Assembly (NCBI RefSeq): GCF_013404085.1
Contig: NZ_JABFHO010000001.1
Location: 2,305,001 to 2,369,000 of the forward strand
From: Winogradskyella helgolandensis
Lineage (GTDB): Bacteria > Bacteroidota > Bacteroidia > Flavobacteriales > Flavobacteriaceae
Direction of reading: 5' to 3'
Length of the DNA: 64,000 nucleotides
Shown here: positions 45,955 to 53,836 of the stretch, piece by piece
Layout of the letters: each line of letters begins with the position of its first letter
Numbering within the stretch: the first letter of the stretch is position 1
Made by a program: the position numbers and the translations under genes
The notes under the pieces: generated by a model
Database searches by the model: none
The model's input: only the letters and a program-made list of their open reading frames with translations
What the model was told of the DNA's origin: nothing

Positions 45955-48078
45955 TTAATCAATTAAGATTTCTAATATGTGAATAGCAGCATCACTAATT
46001 TTAGTGCCAGGTCCAAAAACGGCAGCTGCTCCTGCGTCAAATAAGAATTGGTAATCTTGCTTTGGAATAACACCTCCCACGATCACCATAATATCATCGC
46101 GACCATAATTTTTTAGTTCTTCTATGACTTGAGGTACTAGTGTTTTGTGTCCTGCTGCTAAGGAAGATATGCCTAAAATATGCACATCATTTTCTACAGC
46201 TTGTTTAGCGGCTTCTTTTGGTGTTTGGAAGAGTGGTCCAATATCTACATCAAAACCAACGTCAGCGTAACCTGTAGCTATTACTTTTGCTCCTCTGTCG
46301 TGACCATCTTGTCCCATTTTTGCAATCATGATTCTTGGTCTGCGACCATCTTGTTCTGCAAATTGGTCGGCGAGTTCTTTTGCTTTTTGAAAGCTCTTAT
46401 CGTCTTTTATTTCTTTACTGTACACTCCTGAAAATGATTTAATTTGTGCTTTATGTCGTCCGAATTCAGCTTCTAATGCATCGCTTATTTCACCTAAAGT
46501 GGCACGTTTTCTTGCGGCATCTACTGCTAAAGCTAATAAATTTTCATCATTTGTTTTAGCGGCTTTTGTTAATTTTGATAATGCTTCGGTTACGGCTGTA
46601 TTATCACGATTTGCTTTGATGTTGTTTAAGCGTTCAATTTGTTGTAGTCTAACAGTTTGGTTGTCAACTTCTAATGTGGAAATTTCGTCTTCTTGTTCTA
46701 AGCGGTATTTATTGACTCCAACAATGATATCCTGTGATGAGTCTATTCTAGCTTGTTTTCGAGCTGCAGCTTCTTCGATTCGTAATTTGGGAATACCAGC
46801 CTCAATAGCTTTGGTCATACCACCTAACGCTTCTACTTCTTGGATGAGTTCCCACGCTTTTCCAACAATATCGTCAGTTAGTTTTTCAACATAATAACTG
46901 CCAGCCCAAGGGTCAACCGTTTTTGTAATATGCGTTTCTTCTTGTAAGTAAATCTGTGTATTTCTTGCGATACGAGCAGAAAAGTCTGTTGGTAAAGCAA
47001 TGGCTTCGTCTAAGGCGTTAGTGTGTAAGCTTTGTGTGCCGCCAAATGCAGCTGCAGAAGCTTCAATACAGGTTCTTGCTACGTTGTTAAAAGGGTCTTG
47101 CTCGGTTAAACTCCAACCAGAAGTTTGGCAGTGGGTTCTTAAAGCTAATGATTTTTGATTCTTAGGATTAAATTGCTTTACGAGTTTTGCCCAAAGCATT
47201 CGTGCTGCGCGCATTTTGGCTATTTCCATAAAGTGATTCATGCCAATGGCCCAAAAGAAAGATAATCTCGGAGCGAAGGTGTCAATATCCATTCCGGCTC
47301 CAAGCCCTTTCCTAATATATTCAAGCCCGTCTGCTAAGGTGTATGCTAATTCTATATCGCAAGTGGCTCCTGCTTCTTGCATGTGGTAACCTGAAATACT
47401 GATACTGTTGAATTTTGGCATATTCTGACTAGAGTATTCAAAGATATCAGAGATAATCTTCATGGAAGGAGTAGGTGGGTAGATGTAGGTGTTTCGTACC
47501 ATAAACTCTTTTAGAATGTCATTCTGAATGGTTCCTGCGAGTTGATCGGGTTGAACTCCTTGTTCTTCGGCTGCTACAATATAAAATGCCATAATAGGCA
47601 ATACGGCTCCATTCATGGTCATTGACACTGACATTTTATCTAGCGGAATCTGATCGAATAAAATTTTCATGTCCTCGACAGAATCGATAGCCACACCAGC
47701 TTTTCCAACATCACCAACCACACGTTCGTGATCGGAATCGTAACCTCTATGGGTTGCTAAATCAAAAGCAACTGAAAGACCTTTTTGGCCTGCAGCTAGA
47801 TTTCTTCTGTAAAAAGCATTACTCTCTTCTGCTGTTGAAAATCCAGCATATTGTCTAATCGTCCATGGTCTGCGGACATACATAGTTGAATATGGTCCAC
47901 GAAGATTTGGCGCGATGCCAGCAACAAAGTTGAGGTGTTCTATATCTTGAATATCCGCTTTTGAATATGATGATTTTACAGTGATATTTTCGGCTGTTAA
48001 AAAAGAGTTTTCTTCTTTAGGATTTAAGCTTTGCGCGTCGTTCTTTAGAGTTATATGTTGAAGATTTTTTCTTGACAT
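45955..48078 (-). CDS. scpA: Methylmalonyl-CoA mutase large subunit
   Basis: 707 residues. The TIM-barrel domain has [18 protein letters not shown] and [24 protein letters not shown] sequence ([15 protein letters not shown]). The C-terminal B12 domain has the DxHxxG motif in [10 protein letters not shown], with the cobalt-binding His593, and [11 protein letters not shown] and GGVIPKQDY. It isomerises methylmalonyl-CoA and succinyl-CoA. It lies 55 bases behind the small-subunit gene. Epimerase and the MeaB chaperone are not in the window. Confidence 0.96.
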   Translation of the reverse strand: MSRKNLQHITLKNDAQSLNPKEENSFLTAENITVKSSYSKADIQDIEHLNFVAGIAPNLRGPYSTMYVRRPWTIRQYAGFSTAEESNAFYRRNLAAGQKGLSVAFDLATHRGYDSDHERVVGDVGKAGVAIDSVEDMKILFDQIPLDKMSVSMTMNGAVLPIMAFYIVAAEEQGVQPDQLAGTIQNDILKEFMVRNTYIYPPTPSMKIISDIFEYSSQNMPKFNSISISGYHMQEAGATCDIELAYTLADGLEYIRKGLGAGMDIDTFAPRLSFFWAIGMNHFMEIAKMRAARMLWAKLVKQFNPKNQKSLALRTHCQTSGWSLTEQDPFNNVARTCIEASAAAFGGTQSLHTNALDEAIALPTDFSARIARNTQIYLQEETHITKTVDPWAGSYYVEKLTDDIVGKAWELIQEVEALGGMTKAIEAGIPKLRIEEAAARKQARIDSSQDIIVGVNKYRLEQEDEISTLEVDNQTVRLQQIERLNNIKANRDNTAVTEALSKLTKAAKTNDENLLALAVDAARKRATLGEISDALEAEFGRHKAQIKSFSGVYSKEIKDDKSFQKAKELADQFAEQDGRRPRIMIAKMGQDGHDRGAKVIATGYADVGFDVDIGPLFQTPKEAAKQAVENDVHILGISSLAAGHKTLVPQVIEELKNYGRDDIMVIVGGVIPKQDYQFLFDAGAAAVFGPGTKISDAAIHILEILID

Positions 48079-48133
48079 TGTGCCTGTGTTTTTAAGGGTG
48101 TAAAGCTACTATAGGTTTTTTCTATAGTGAGTT

Positions 48134-49516
48134 TTACTCTTTGCTTAATCTTTTGGTTTCCAATTTTTCAGATAATCTTTTCTCAATAATTGGTTCAATT
48201 AAAGTTTTGCGCTTTTCGATTTTTAAAAACGGACTAATTTCTAAATCAGTTTTCATTTTATCTTCTGAATTTGGGTGCCTGTTTGTTCCTAGTAGTACTA
48301 ATTTTTTAGCATCGAAATCGGCTTGCTCTTTAGTGGCATTTTCTTTAATTTTTCGCTGAATGGTGCCTTCTTTTAGCTGGCTTAAAAAGCCTCCATTCGC
48401 TTCAATATCTTTAAAAAGAATTAATGCTTTTTCGGCCAATTGTTCAGTTAGACTTTCAATATAATAAGATCCATCCGTAGGATTATTTACTTTGTCAAAG
48501 TAGCTTTCATTCTTTAAGACTAAGAGTTGATTTCTCGAAATACGTTCTCCAAATTCGTTTGACTTATGAAATAAAGCGTCGTATGGTATGTTGCAGATTA
48601 CATTTGCTCCACCTAGAATAGCACTCATGCATTCGGTTGTGGTTCGTAACATATTGATGTTGTAATCGTAAATGGTTGTATTACGTTTACTCGGAGTAGC
48701 AATGATTCTACAGTCTGTATTTACATCATATTCAGAAGCTAATGTTGTCCATAATTGGCGTAATGCCCTGATTTTTGCAATTTCAAAGAAGTAGTTTGAG
48801 CCGACTGACAAATTAAATGTTACTTGTAGAGATTGCTTCGCTTCGCTCGGAATGGCCTTATCGAGATGATTTAAATATTCGTTAGCATGTGCTAGGCCAT
48901 AAGCTAATTGCTGTACAATGGTTGATCCTGCATTTTGATACAACCCTAAATTGATACTAATTTGATTGGTTGATGTTACAATCGTTTTAAACTTGCTGTG
49001 ATCGTCGTTGAGGTTCTTATGCCAATTACCTGTTTTTACTAGGTGGCCTATGATGTCTGTATGGATATTTACTCGAGACTCTTCGACTGCGCTCAGTGTG
49101 ACATCAAGGATGTTTTCGACATAGTCTTTAGAAAGAAAATTACATTTAATATCAACATTTGTTTTAGTTAAGTCAATATCTTGAAACAAATCCTTAATGG
49201 AAATAATTTCTGATTCAATATTAAATATTAAACTTTCTGCACCACGATTTATGGCATCTAAAGCTTTTGAATTCGCAGTTTTGGCATCTGTTACCGTTAT
49301 AGCTTGGCAGATTTTCCAATCAGTGGCTTTACTCTTTGAAATTTCTGGTAATGTTTTAAAATCATCGGCATGGTAAAATGGTTTCACATTAATGCCTTCA
49401 TTGGTCTTCCAGATTAGTACGTCGTTGTAATCTGCACCTTTGAGATCTACTTGTATTTTCTGTTTCCATGCTTTTGAGGACATGGGTTGAAAGTCATTAA
49501 ATAATGATTTACTCAT
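48134..49516 (-). CDS. mutA: Methylmalonyl-CoA mutase small subunit
   Basis: 460 residues, shorter than the approximately 620-640 of Propionibacterium MutA because the C-terminal B12-like domain is missing, as is usual in flavobacteria. WKQKIQVDLKGADYNDVLIW, the NLSVGSNYFFEIAKIRALRQ barrel region and DGSYYIESLTEQLAEKA identify the family. It supports the large subunit without catalysis. Two fragments of dispersed genomic repeats are read in frame (residues about 138-146 and 221-230). The start overlaps the DivIC-like gene by 8 bases. Confidence 0.94.
   Translation of the reverse strand: MSKSLFNDFQPMSSKAWKQKIQVDLKGADYNDVLIWKTNEGINVKPFYHADDFKTLPEISKSKATDWKICQAITVTDAKTANSKALDAINRGAESLIFNIESEIISIKDLFQDIDLTKTNVDIKCNFLSKDYVENILDVTLSAVEESRVNIHTDIIGHLVKTGNWHKNLNDDHSKFKTIVTSTNQISINLGLYQNAGSTIVQQLAYGLAHANEYLNHLDKAIPSEAKQSLQVTFNLSVGSNYFFEIAKIRALRQLWTTLASEYDVNTDCRIIATPSKRNTTIYDYNINMLRTTTECMSAILGGANVICNIPYDALFHKSNEFGERISRNQLLVLKNESYFDKVNNPTDGSYYIESLTEQLAEKALILFKDIEANGGFLSQLKEGTIQRKIKENATKEQADFDAKKLVLLGTNRHPNSEDKMKTDLEISPFLKIEKRKTLIEPIIEKRLSEKLETKRLSKE
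48829..48855. repeat. Dispersed-repeat fragment inside mutA
   Basis: GAGATTGCTTCGCTTCGC followed by TCGGAATGG is a well-known type of dispersed intergenic repeat in flavobacterial genomes. Here it is read in the mutA frame as AIPSEAKQSL (residues 221-230). Confidence 0.55.
49081..49103. repeat. Second dispersed-repeat fragment inside mutA
   Basis: CTTCGACTGCGCTCAGTGTG followed by ACA matches a common flavobacterial dispersed repeat and the fragment at 23304-23325. It is read in the mutA frame as DVTLSAVEE (residues 138-146). Confidence 0.6.
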
Positions 49517-49835
49517 CTTTTTTATGTTTCGGAATACTATCCTCGTATTCTATAATGAAGATATCTTCGTTGGGCTTTTTCATGTAGTAGGTTTCACGTG
49601 CTGTACGTTCAATACCTTCGTCTGTACTCAGTTCTTTAATGGCTTTGTTGTCTTTTGCCATCTCGTTACGGTAGTGTTCTTTTTGATATTCTAATTCGTT
49701 AATGTCGCCATTCAACTCATGATGAAATAGCCATGAATGGGCGTCAAAAAATAACATCCAAACCACAAAAACAATGAGTACGAGGACATAAATGTTCTTA
49801 AATGGTTTTAGATATTTAATATTGAATTTAGACAT
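49509..49835 (-). CDS. Septum formation initiator (DivIC/FtsB-like)
   Basis: 108 residues. A short cytoplasmic tail, a single membrane segment (about 14-30, YVLVLIVFVVWMLFFDAHSW) and a coiled coil (NELEYQKEHYRNEMAKDNKA) followed by a compact GIERTARETYYMKKPNEDIF region form the DivIC/FtsB layout. The family scaffolds the divisome with FtsL and FtsQ. Its start shares a base with the udk stop, and its end overlaps mutA by 8 bases. Confidence 0.9.
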   Translation of the reverse strand: MSKFNIKYLKPFKNIYVLVLIVFVVWMLFFDAHSWLFHHELNGDINELEYQKEHYRNEMAKDNKAIKELSTDEGIERTARETYYMKKPNEDIFIIEYEDSIPKHKKDE

Positions 49836-50440
49836 TACAAGCGTTCGTTGATTATGGTTTTAACGATATCTACAGCAACTGTATTGTATTTGTTATTTGG
49901 GATAATGATATCAGCATATTCTTTCATCGGTTCAATAAACTGCTGATGCATGGGTTTTAATGTGGATTGGTAGCGTTGAAGCACCTCGTTGATGTCTCGA
50001 CCTCGTTCTGTGATATCTCGTCTTAAACGTCGTATTAAGCGCTCGTCAGAATCCGCATGAACATAAATTTTAATATCAAAAAGCTCACGGATTTCAGCAT
50101 GAGATAATATTAATATCCCTTCAACAATCATTACTTTTCGTGGTTTCGTGACAATAATATCTCCGGTACGATTATGTTTTACAAATGAGTAAACCGGTTG
50201 GTTGATGGAGTTTCCTTTTTTTAATTCCTTGAGGTGTTCTTCTAATAATTCAAAATCAATTGATCTTGGGTGATCAAAATTAATTTTAACACGTTCCTCA
50301 AAGCTTAGATGCGACGTGTCTTTATAATAAGAATCTTGCGAAATAACACCAACTTGTCCTTCTGGTAATTCTTTTAAAATAGTATTTACAACAGTAGTTT
50401 TTCCGCAGCCTGTACCACCTGCGATTCCTATAATGAGCAT
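49835..50440 (-). CDS. udk: Uridine kinase
   Basis: 201 residues. The P-loop is GIAGGTGCGKTTVVN (6-20). QDSYYKDTSHLSFEERVKIN and FDHPRSIDFELL are uridine kinase hallmarks, and RLIRRLRRDITERGRDINEV is the lid region. It phosphorylates uridine and cytidine with GTP or ATP in pyrimidine salvage. It leads a four-gene minus-strand run udk-divIC-mutA-scpA. Confidence 0.95.
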   Translation of the reverse strand: MLIIGIAGGTGCGKTTVVNTILKELPEGQVGVISQDSYYKDTSHLSFEERVKINFDHPRSIDFELLEEHLKELKKGNSINQPVYSFVKHNRTGDIIVTKPRKVMIVEGILILSHAEIRELFDIKIYVHADSDERLIRRLRRDITERGRDINEVLQRYQSTLKPMHQQFIEPMKEYADIIIPNNKYNTVAVDIVKTIINERL

Positions 50441-50497
50441 ATAAATTTTGATTTGTTTGACTGTTGCAAATTTAATTATTTAAGTAGAATTGTGAAT

Positions 50498-50926
50498 TTA
50501 TAATTTGGAAACTTTCTCGGGAGTTACAAAGTGGTCAATTGTGTTTCCCCAACTGTTGTTAATATAGTTGATAACATCAGCAACTTCTTCGTCTGAAAGT
50601 CCTAAAGGTGCCATGGTGCTATTATAGGTAATGCCGTTTACCACAATTTCTCCAGACATGCCATATTTGGCTGCTTTGATACTTTTTGTTTGGTTATCTC
50701 TTAAATAATCTGAATCTGCTAATGGAGGAAATGCTCTAGGTACACCTTTGCCATCTGGTAAATGACAGGTGATACACATATCTTCATAAACAATTTTACC
50801 ACGCTCCATACTTTCTTTAAGCTGTGGTGAATCTTGATTGGCTGCAACTAGATTCGTTTTTTTAGTGTTTGAATTACATGAAGCGAATACCACTATTGAA
50901 ACGCCTAAAAGAATTAGTCTTTTCAT
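50498..50926 (-). CDS. c-type cytochrome lipoprotein
   Basis: 142 residues. An SPII signal ends at Cys17 (VVFASCNSN). One heme motif CITCH (51-55) is followed by a class I cytochrome fold, with the likely axial Met in NSTMAPLGLSDEEVAD. It starts within the last 4 bases of the PQQ-dependent dehydrogenase gene, so it is almost certainly its electron acceptor. It would be anchored on the periplasmic side or the outer membrane. Confidence 0.9.
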   Translation of the reverse strand: MKRLILLGVSIVVFASCNSNTKKTNLVAANQDSPQLKESMERGKIVYEDMCITCHLPDGKGVPRAFPPLADSDYLRDNQTKSIKAAKYGMSGEIVVNGITYNSTMAPLGLSDEEVADVINYINNSWGNTIDHFVTPEKVSKL

Positions 50927-52023
50927 TTTCTAATTAATTTTACAATGCCTAAATTTTCTATACCTACATAAATAAAACCGTCCGGTCCTTGTTCTACACA
51001 TCTTACGCGTCCTAATCCATCGAGTAGACGTTCTTCTTTTATCACTTTATTGTCTTTTAAAGTGCACATATCTAAATATTGAAATTTTAGGGATCCTACG
51101 AGAAGGTTACCTTCCCAATCACCATATTTATCACTATTAATAAATGCCATTCCGCTAGGTGCAATTGAAGGATCCCAATAATGAATGGGTTGTTCCATAC
51201 CTTCTTTTTCAGTGATGTCTGTAAATTTTGTGCCAACATAATTGACGCCATAGCTAATAACAGGCCAACCGTAATTTTTACCAGGTGCTATGATGTTTAT
51301 TTCGTCACCACCTTTAGGGCCATGTTCGTGAGTCCAAATTTGTCTTGAATTTGGATGAAGTATCATGCCTTGTGGGTTTCTATGACCATAAGAGTAAATA
51401 GCCGCTTTAGCTTCAGCGTCATTAACAAAAGGATTGTCTTCAGGGATAGAACCATCATCATTGAGACGATAAATTTTTCCGCCATCTCTAGTGATGTCTT
51501 GAGGGTTTTCATCTCGGTTTCCGCGTTCTCCAATGGAAAAATAAAGGTAACCTTCATCATCAAAAACTAAGCGCGATCCAAAATGTTGTCCTTTGGTAGT
51601 ATTTGGAGTCGCTTTATATAGAACTTGTAAATTTGTTAAACTATTGTTTTCAAGTTTTGCTCTTGCTATAGATGTATTTCCTCCGTCGCCTTCACCTTCA
51701 GAGGAGGCATAAGAAAAATAAATCCACCCATTTTGGTCATAATCGGGATGTAGAATAATATCTAATAATCCACCTTGGCCACGCACATAGATTTCAGGTA
51801 GGCCAGAAATACTTGTTTTCTTTCCATCTTTAAAAAGAATAAGTTCCCCTGATTTTTCTGTAATTAGCATCGAATCATCAGGAAGAAAGGTGAAACCCCA
51901 AGGAATATTAATATCAGAAACTATAACTTCGTGAGTGTTCTCTAGATTTTTCGGATTTTTATCTTGCGCACAAGCTAGTGTGCTAGTGAGAATTAATCCG
52001 ATAATGATGTTTTTCATAGTCAT
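50923..52023 (-). CDS. PQQ-dependent sugar (aldose) dehydrogenase-like protein
   Basis: 366 residues with an export signal (MKNIIIGLILTSTLACAQ). The six-bladed propeller of soluble glucose dehydrogenase type is recognisable: IPWGFTFLPDDSMLITEKSG, GQGGLLDIILHPDY, GHRNPQGMILHP, HEHGPKGGDEINI and NYGWPVISYGVNY, which hold the PQQ- and calcium-binding residues of this family. It oxidises aldoses or related sugars in the periplasm. A second ATG two codons downstream is equally possible as start. Coupled to a cytochrome c gene by a 4-base overlap. Confidence 0.9.
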   Translation of the reverse strand: MTMKNIIIGLILTSTLACAQDKNPKNLENTHEVIVSDINIPWGFTFLPDDSMLITEKSGELILFKDGKKTSISGLPEIYVRGQGGLLDIILHPDYDQNGWIYFSYASSEGEGDGGNTSIARAKLENNSLTNLQVLYKATPNTTKGQHFGSRLVFDDEGYLYFSIGERGNRDENPQDITRDGGKIYRLNDDGSIPEDNPFVNDAEAKAAIYSYGHRNPQGMILHPNSRQIWTHEHGPKGGDEINIIAPGKNYGWPVISYGVNYVGTKFTDITEKEGMEQPIHYWDPSIAPSGMAFINSDKYGDWEGNLLVGSLKFQYLDMCTLKDNKVIKEERLLDGLGRVRCVEQGPDGFIYVGIENLGIVKLIRK

Positions 52024-52071
52024 GATATTCAGGTATAAAAAAGATTAAAACTTTAAAGTTAATAAATGTTA

Positions 52072-52100
52072 TTGGATTTTAAAGAAAAACTATATATTTG
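52072..52100 (+). promoter_or_regulatory. Promoter of tRNA-Pro
   Basis: TTGG at 52072-52075 and an exact TAnnTTTG box, TATATTTG, at 52093-52100 are 21 bases apart start to start. The mature tRNA begins 25 bases after the -7 box. Confidence 0.65.
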
Positions 52101-52125
52101 CAGTCCGAAATTGGGAATACAACTT

Positions 52126-52200
52126 CGGGGTGTAGCGTAGCCCGGTTATCGCGCCACGTTTGGGACGTGGAGGCCGCAGGTTCGAATCCTGCCACCCCGA
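52126..52200 (+). tRNA. tRNA-Pro (anticodon TGG)
   Basis: A complete cloverleaf is visible. Acceptor CGGGGTG (52126-52132) pairs with CACCCCG (52193-52199), followed by discriminator A. The anticodon arm CCACG/CGTGG holds loop TTTGGGA with anticodon TGG. The T arm GCAGG/CCTGC has loop TTCGAAT. CCA is not encoded. A strong terminator follows, so it is a single-gene unit with its own promoter. Confidence 0.96.
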
Positions 52201-52211
52201 CTTTTTAACAG

Positions 52212-52246
52212 AAAGCTCTATAAATTATTTTTATAGAGCTTTTTTT
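52212..52246 (+). terminator. Terminator of tRNA-Pro
   Basis: A perfect 12-bp stem AAAGCTCTATAA/TTATAGAGCTTT with a 7-base loop (52212-52242) leads into a T run. Confidence 0.93.
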
Positions 52247-52260
52247 ATTTATTATTAACG

Positions 52261-52413
52261 TTGTCAAAGTATCTTGAAAAAGTAGAATCGTCCACTTTCT
52301 TTAACTATCATGAGTTTACTTTAGATAAGGAGGTGCTTAAAAATTACAGATGCTTTCTTAATGCGTTAAAAGTTTATGTAGAAAGTGCCAGCTTTATTAT
52401 GCCGGCACTTTAA
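52261..52413 (+). pseudogene. Short open frame, possible gene remnant
   Basis: Fifty codons from a TTG, with a balanced composition (ends ALKVYVESASFIMPAL) not typical of random AT-rich sequence. It starts 15 bases behind the tRNA terminator and runs through the hairpin at 52382-52410 to a TAA. No ATG start, promoter or family was recognised. A remnant of a gene left at a tRNA-proximal site is possible; so is chance. Confidence 0.22.
52382..52410 (-). terminator. Hairpin, probable terminator of the DUF4625 genes
   Basis: AAAGTGCC (52382-52389) pairs with GGCACTTT (52403-52410). Read on the minus strand it lies 50 bases behind the last DUF4625 gene and is followed by a short T-rich tail (TTTCT), which is weak for an intrinsic terminator. 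Confidence 0.5.
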
Positions 52414-52459
52414 CACATTATAAGACTAACTTAAATGTGTTTAAATAATTATAAATGTT

Positions 52460-52939
52460 CTATTCTACAATTTTTATATCAACAGAGGTTCTACTTTGCC
52501 AACCTGTTTCATCAGTTACCGAATAGGAACAGTGGTAATCACCTGTGTCAATATCATCAGGAATTGTGATACTGATATTAATTTCATAAGTCGTCAATCC
52601 ACCCTCGATATTGAAATTCTCCATATATATTAATGGGTTTATGGCATCTTTTATCGGTTCTAAATCACATACCTCTCCTTGGTCATCATGGGTATGATGA
52701 TCAAAATTATTATGAAGGTCTAAGCTATAAGACGCTAGTGCTTTGTTATCGGTAAGCTGCGCTTTAAAAATGTAGGTTTCACCTTTTACGAGTTGTTCAC
52801 AGGCTTGAGGAAAGCCTTCAGAATAATTAATGCTAATAGTGGGCTTTTGTTCATCAATGCTAACACTATCATCACTAGAACATGATGTAATGAGTAGTGT
52901 TATAATTAACAAGTTGAAATATTTTGAAATCAATTTCAT
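52460..52939 (-). CDS. DUF4625 lipoprotein, single domain
   Basis: 159 residues. The SPII signal ends at Cys20 (LLITSCSSDD). One DUF4625-type beta-sandwich follows, with a His/Asp-rich loop FDHHTHDDQGEVC (about 79-91) and a closing GDYHCSYSVTDETGWQSRT. The clustered His, Asp and Cys suggest metal binding, which is inferred, not shown. It is the last gene of the receptor operon, 55 bases behind its two-domain paralogue. Surface or periplasmic-face anchoring is likely. Confidence 0.8.
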   Translation of the reverse strand: MKLISKYFNLLIITLLITSCSSDDSVSIDEQKPTISINYSEGFPQACEQLVKGETYIFKAQLTDNKALASYSLDLHNNFDHHTHDDQGEVCDLEPIKDAINPLIYMENFNIEGGLTTYEINISITIPDDIDTGDYHCSYSVTDETGWQSRTSVDIKIVE

Positions 52940-52994
52940 TTTTTAATGTTTAAAACCGCATAGTATGATTAGTACTATGCGGTATAATTAATTG

Positions 52995-53777
52995 TTAAGA
53001 TGCTGTAATATCGATATGAGTTTCATAGTCTTTGGTGTTACCTTCTTCATCTTCAACTGTAAAAATGATGTGGTATTCGCCAGTTGGTGCATTTGCAGGT
53101 ACAACAATATGCTGGTGGAATTCTACTTCAGTTAAGCCATGATACCCTTCTGTATATTCGTATTCTTGATCCCATTCAACTTCACCTTCGCCAACTGTAA
53201 GTCCATGTGCATGTACATCTACGGTTATATTATGAATACCATTTAAGGCCTCTACGAAAAACTCAGCATGAAAATCATCACCTCTTACGGCTGTAGTGTC
53301 TATAGAGAAATCACTTAAAGTGATATAATCTAAAATTTCTAAATGGCCGTCGATTTCTGTGCTATTACCTAGTTCATCAGTTACGATTAATTCAATGTGG
53401 TATTCGCCAGCAGGAATATTCGTTGGAACATCTACATGCTTATGAAATGTAGGATTTATAACCAACAAATTAGCGTCGGTGTAAACGTTTTCATAATCCC
53501 AATCTACTTCTCCTTCGCCAGGTGTTAAATCATGCGCATGGATGATAAGCGTGATGCTACTCACTACAGCTTCGGCATTTATTTCGGCTTCGATGTGAAT
53601 ATCCGAACCTTTATAAGCAACCTGGTCTGTTGAGTGTACACTGCCTTCTCCGTATTCAAAACTAGTTATTTCTGGTGCATTAAGTGTCGGTGAACCGTTG
53701 TCGTCATCACTACTACACGAATTTAAAAGGATTCCGAAAAAAGCGATAATTGCTAAAAATTTAAAATTTGTTTTCAT
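52995..53777 (-). CDS. DUF4625 lipoprotein, two tandem domains
   Basis: 260 residues from the ATG at 53777; the longer frame adds twelve residues before the signal and was rejected. The SPII signal ends at Cys21 (LLNSCSSDDD). Two copies of the same domain are evident: the first has IIHAHDLTPGEGEVDWDYE and PTFHKHVDVPTNIPAGEYHI; the second VHAHGLTVGEGEVEWDQE and VEFHQHIVVPANAPTGEYHI. Paired HAH and FHxH motifs in each would form a metal site by inference. It sits between the TonB receptor and a single-domain paralogue. Confidence 0.83.
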   Translation of the reverse strand: MKTNFKFLAIIAFFGILLNSCSSDDDNGSPTLNAPEITSFEYGEGSVHSTDQVAYKGSDIHIEAEINAEAVVSSITLIIHAHDLTPGEGEVDWDYENVYTDANLLVINPTFHKHVDVPTNIPAGEYHIELIVTDELGNSTEIDGHLEILDYITLSDFSIDTTAVRGDDFHAEFFVEALNGIHNITVDVHAHGLTVGEGEVEWDQEYEYTEGYHGLTEVEFHQHIVVPANAPTGEYHIIFTVEDEEGNTKDYETHIDITAS

Positions 53778-53836
53778 AAGATTTGTTGTAATGTTTAAAG
53801 TGTTTGTTTTCATTGTTTTTGATTTATTTGTGATTA

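Noticed and set aside
46180..46894. Two plus-strand frames of 83 and 131 codons inside the mutase large-subunit gene
   Set aside because: They are the antisense shadow of a strongly conserved gene and have Cys/Ser-rich, non-protein-like composition.
49591..49600. GTTTCACGTG, a half match to the parS consensus
   Set aside because: The right half reads CTGT instead of AAAC, so it is not a full parS. It lies inside the DivIC-like coding region and fits chance.
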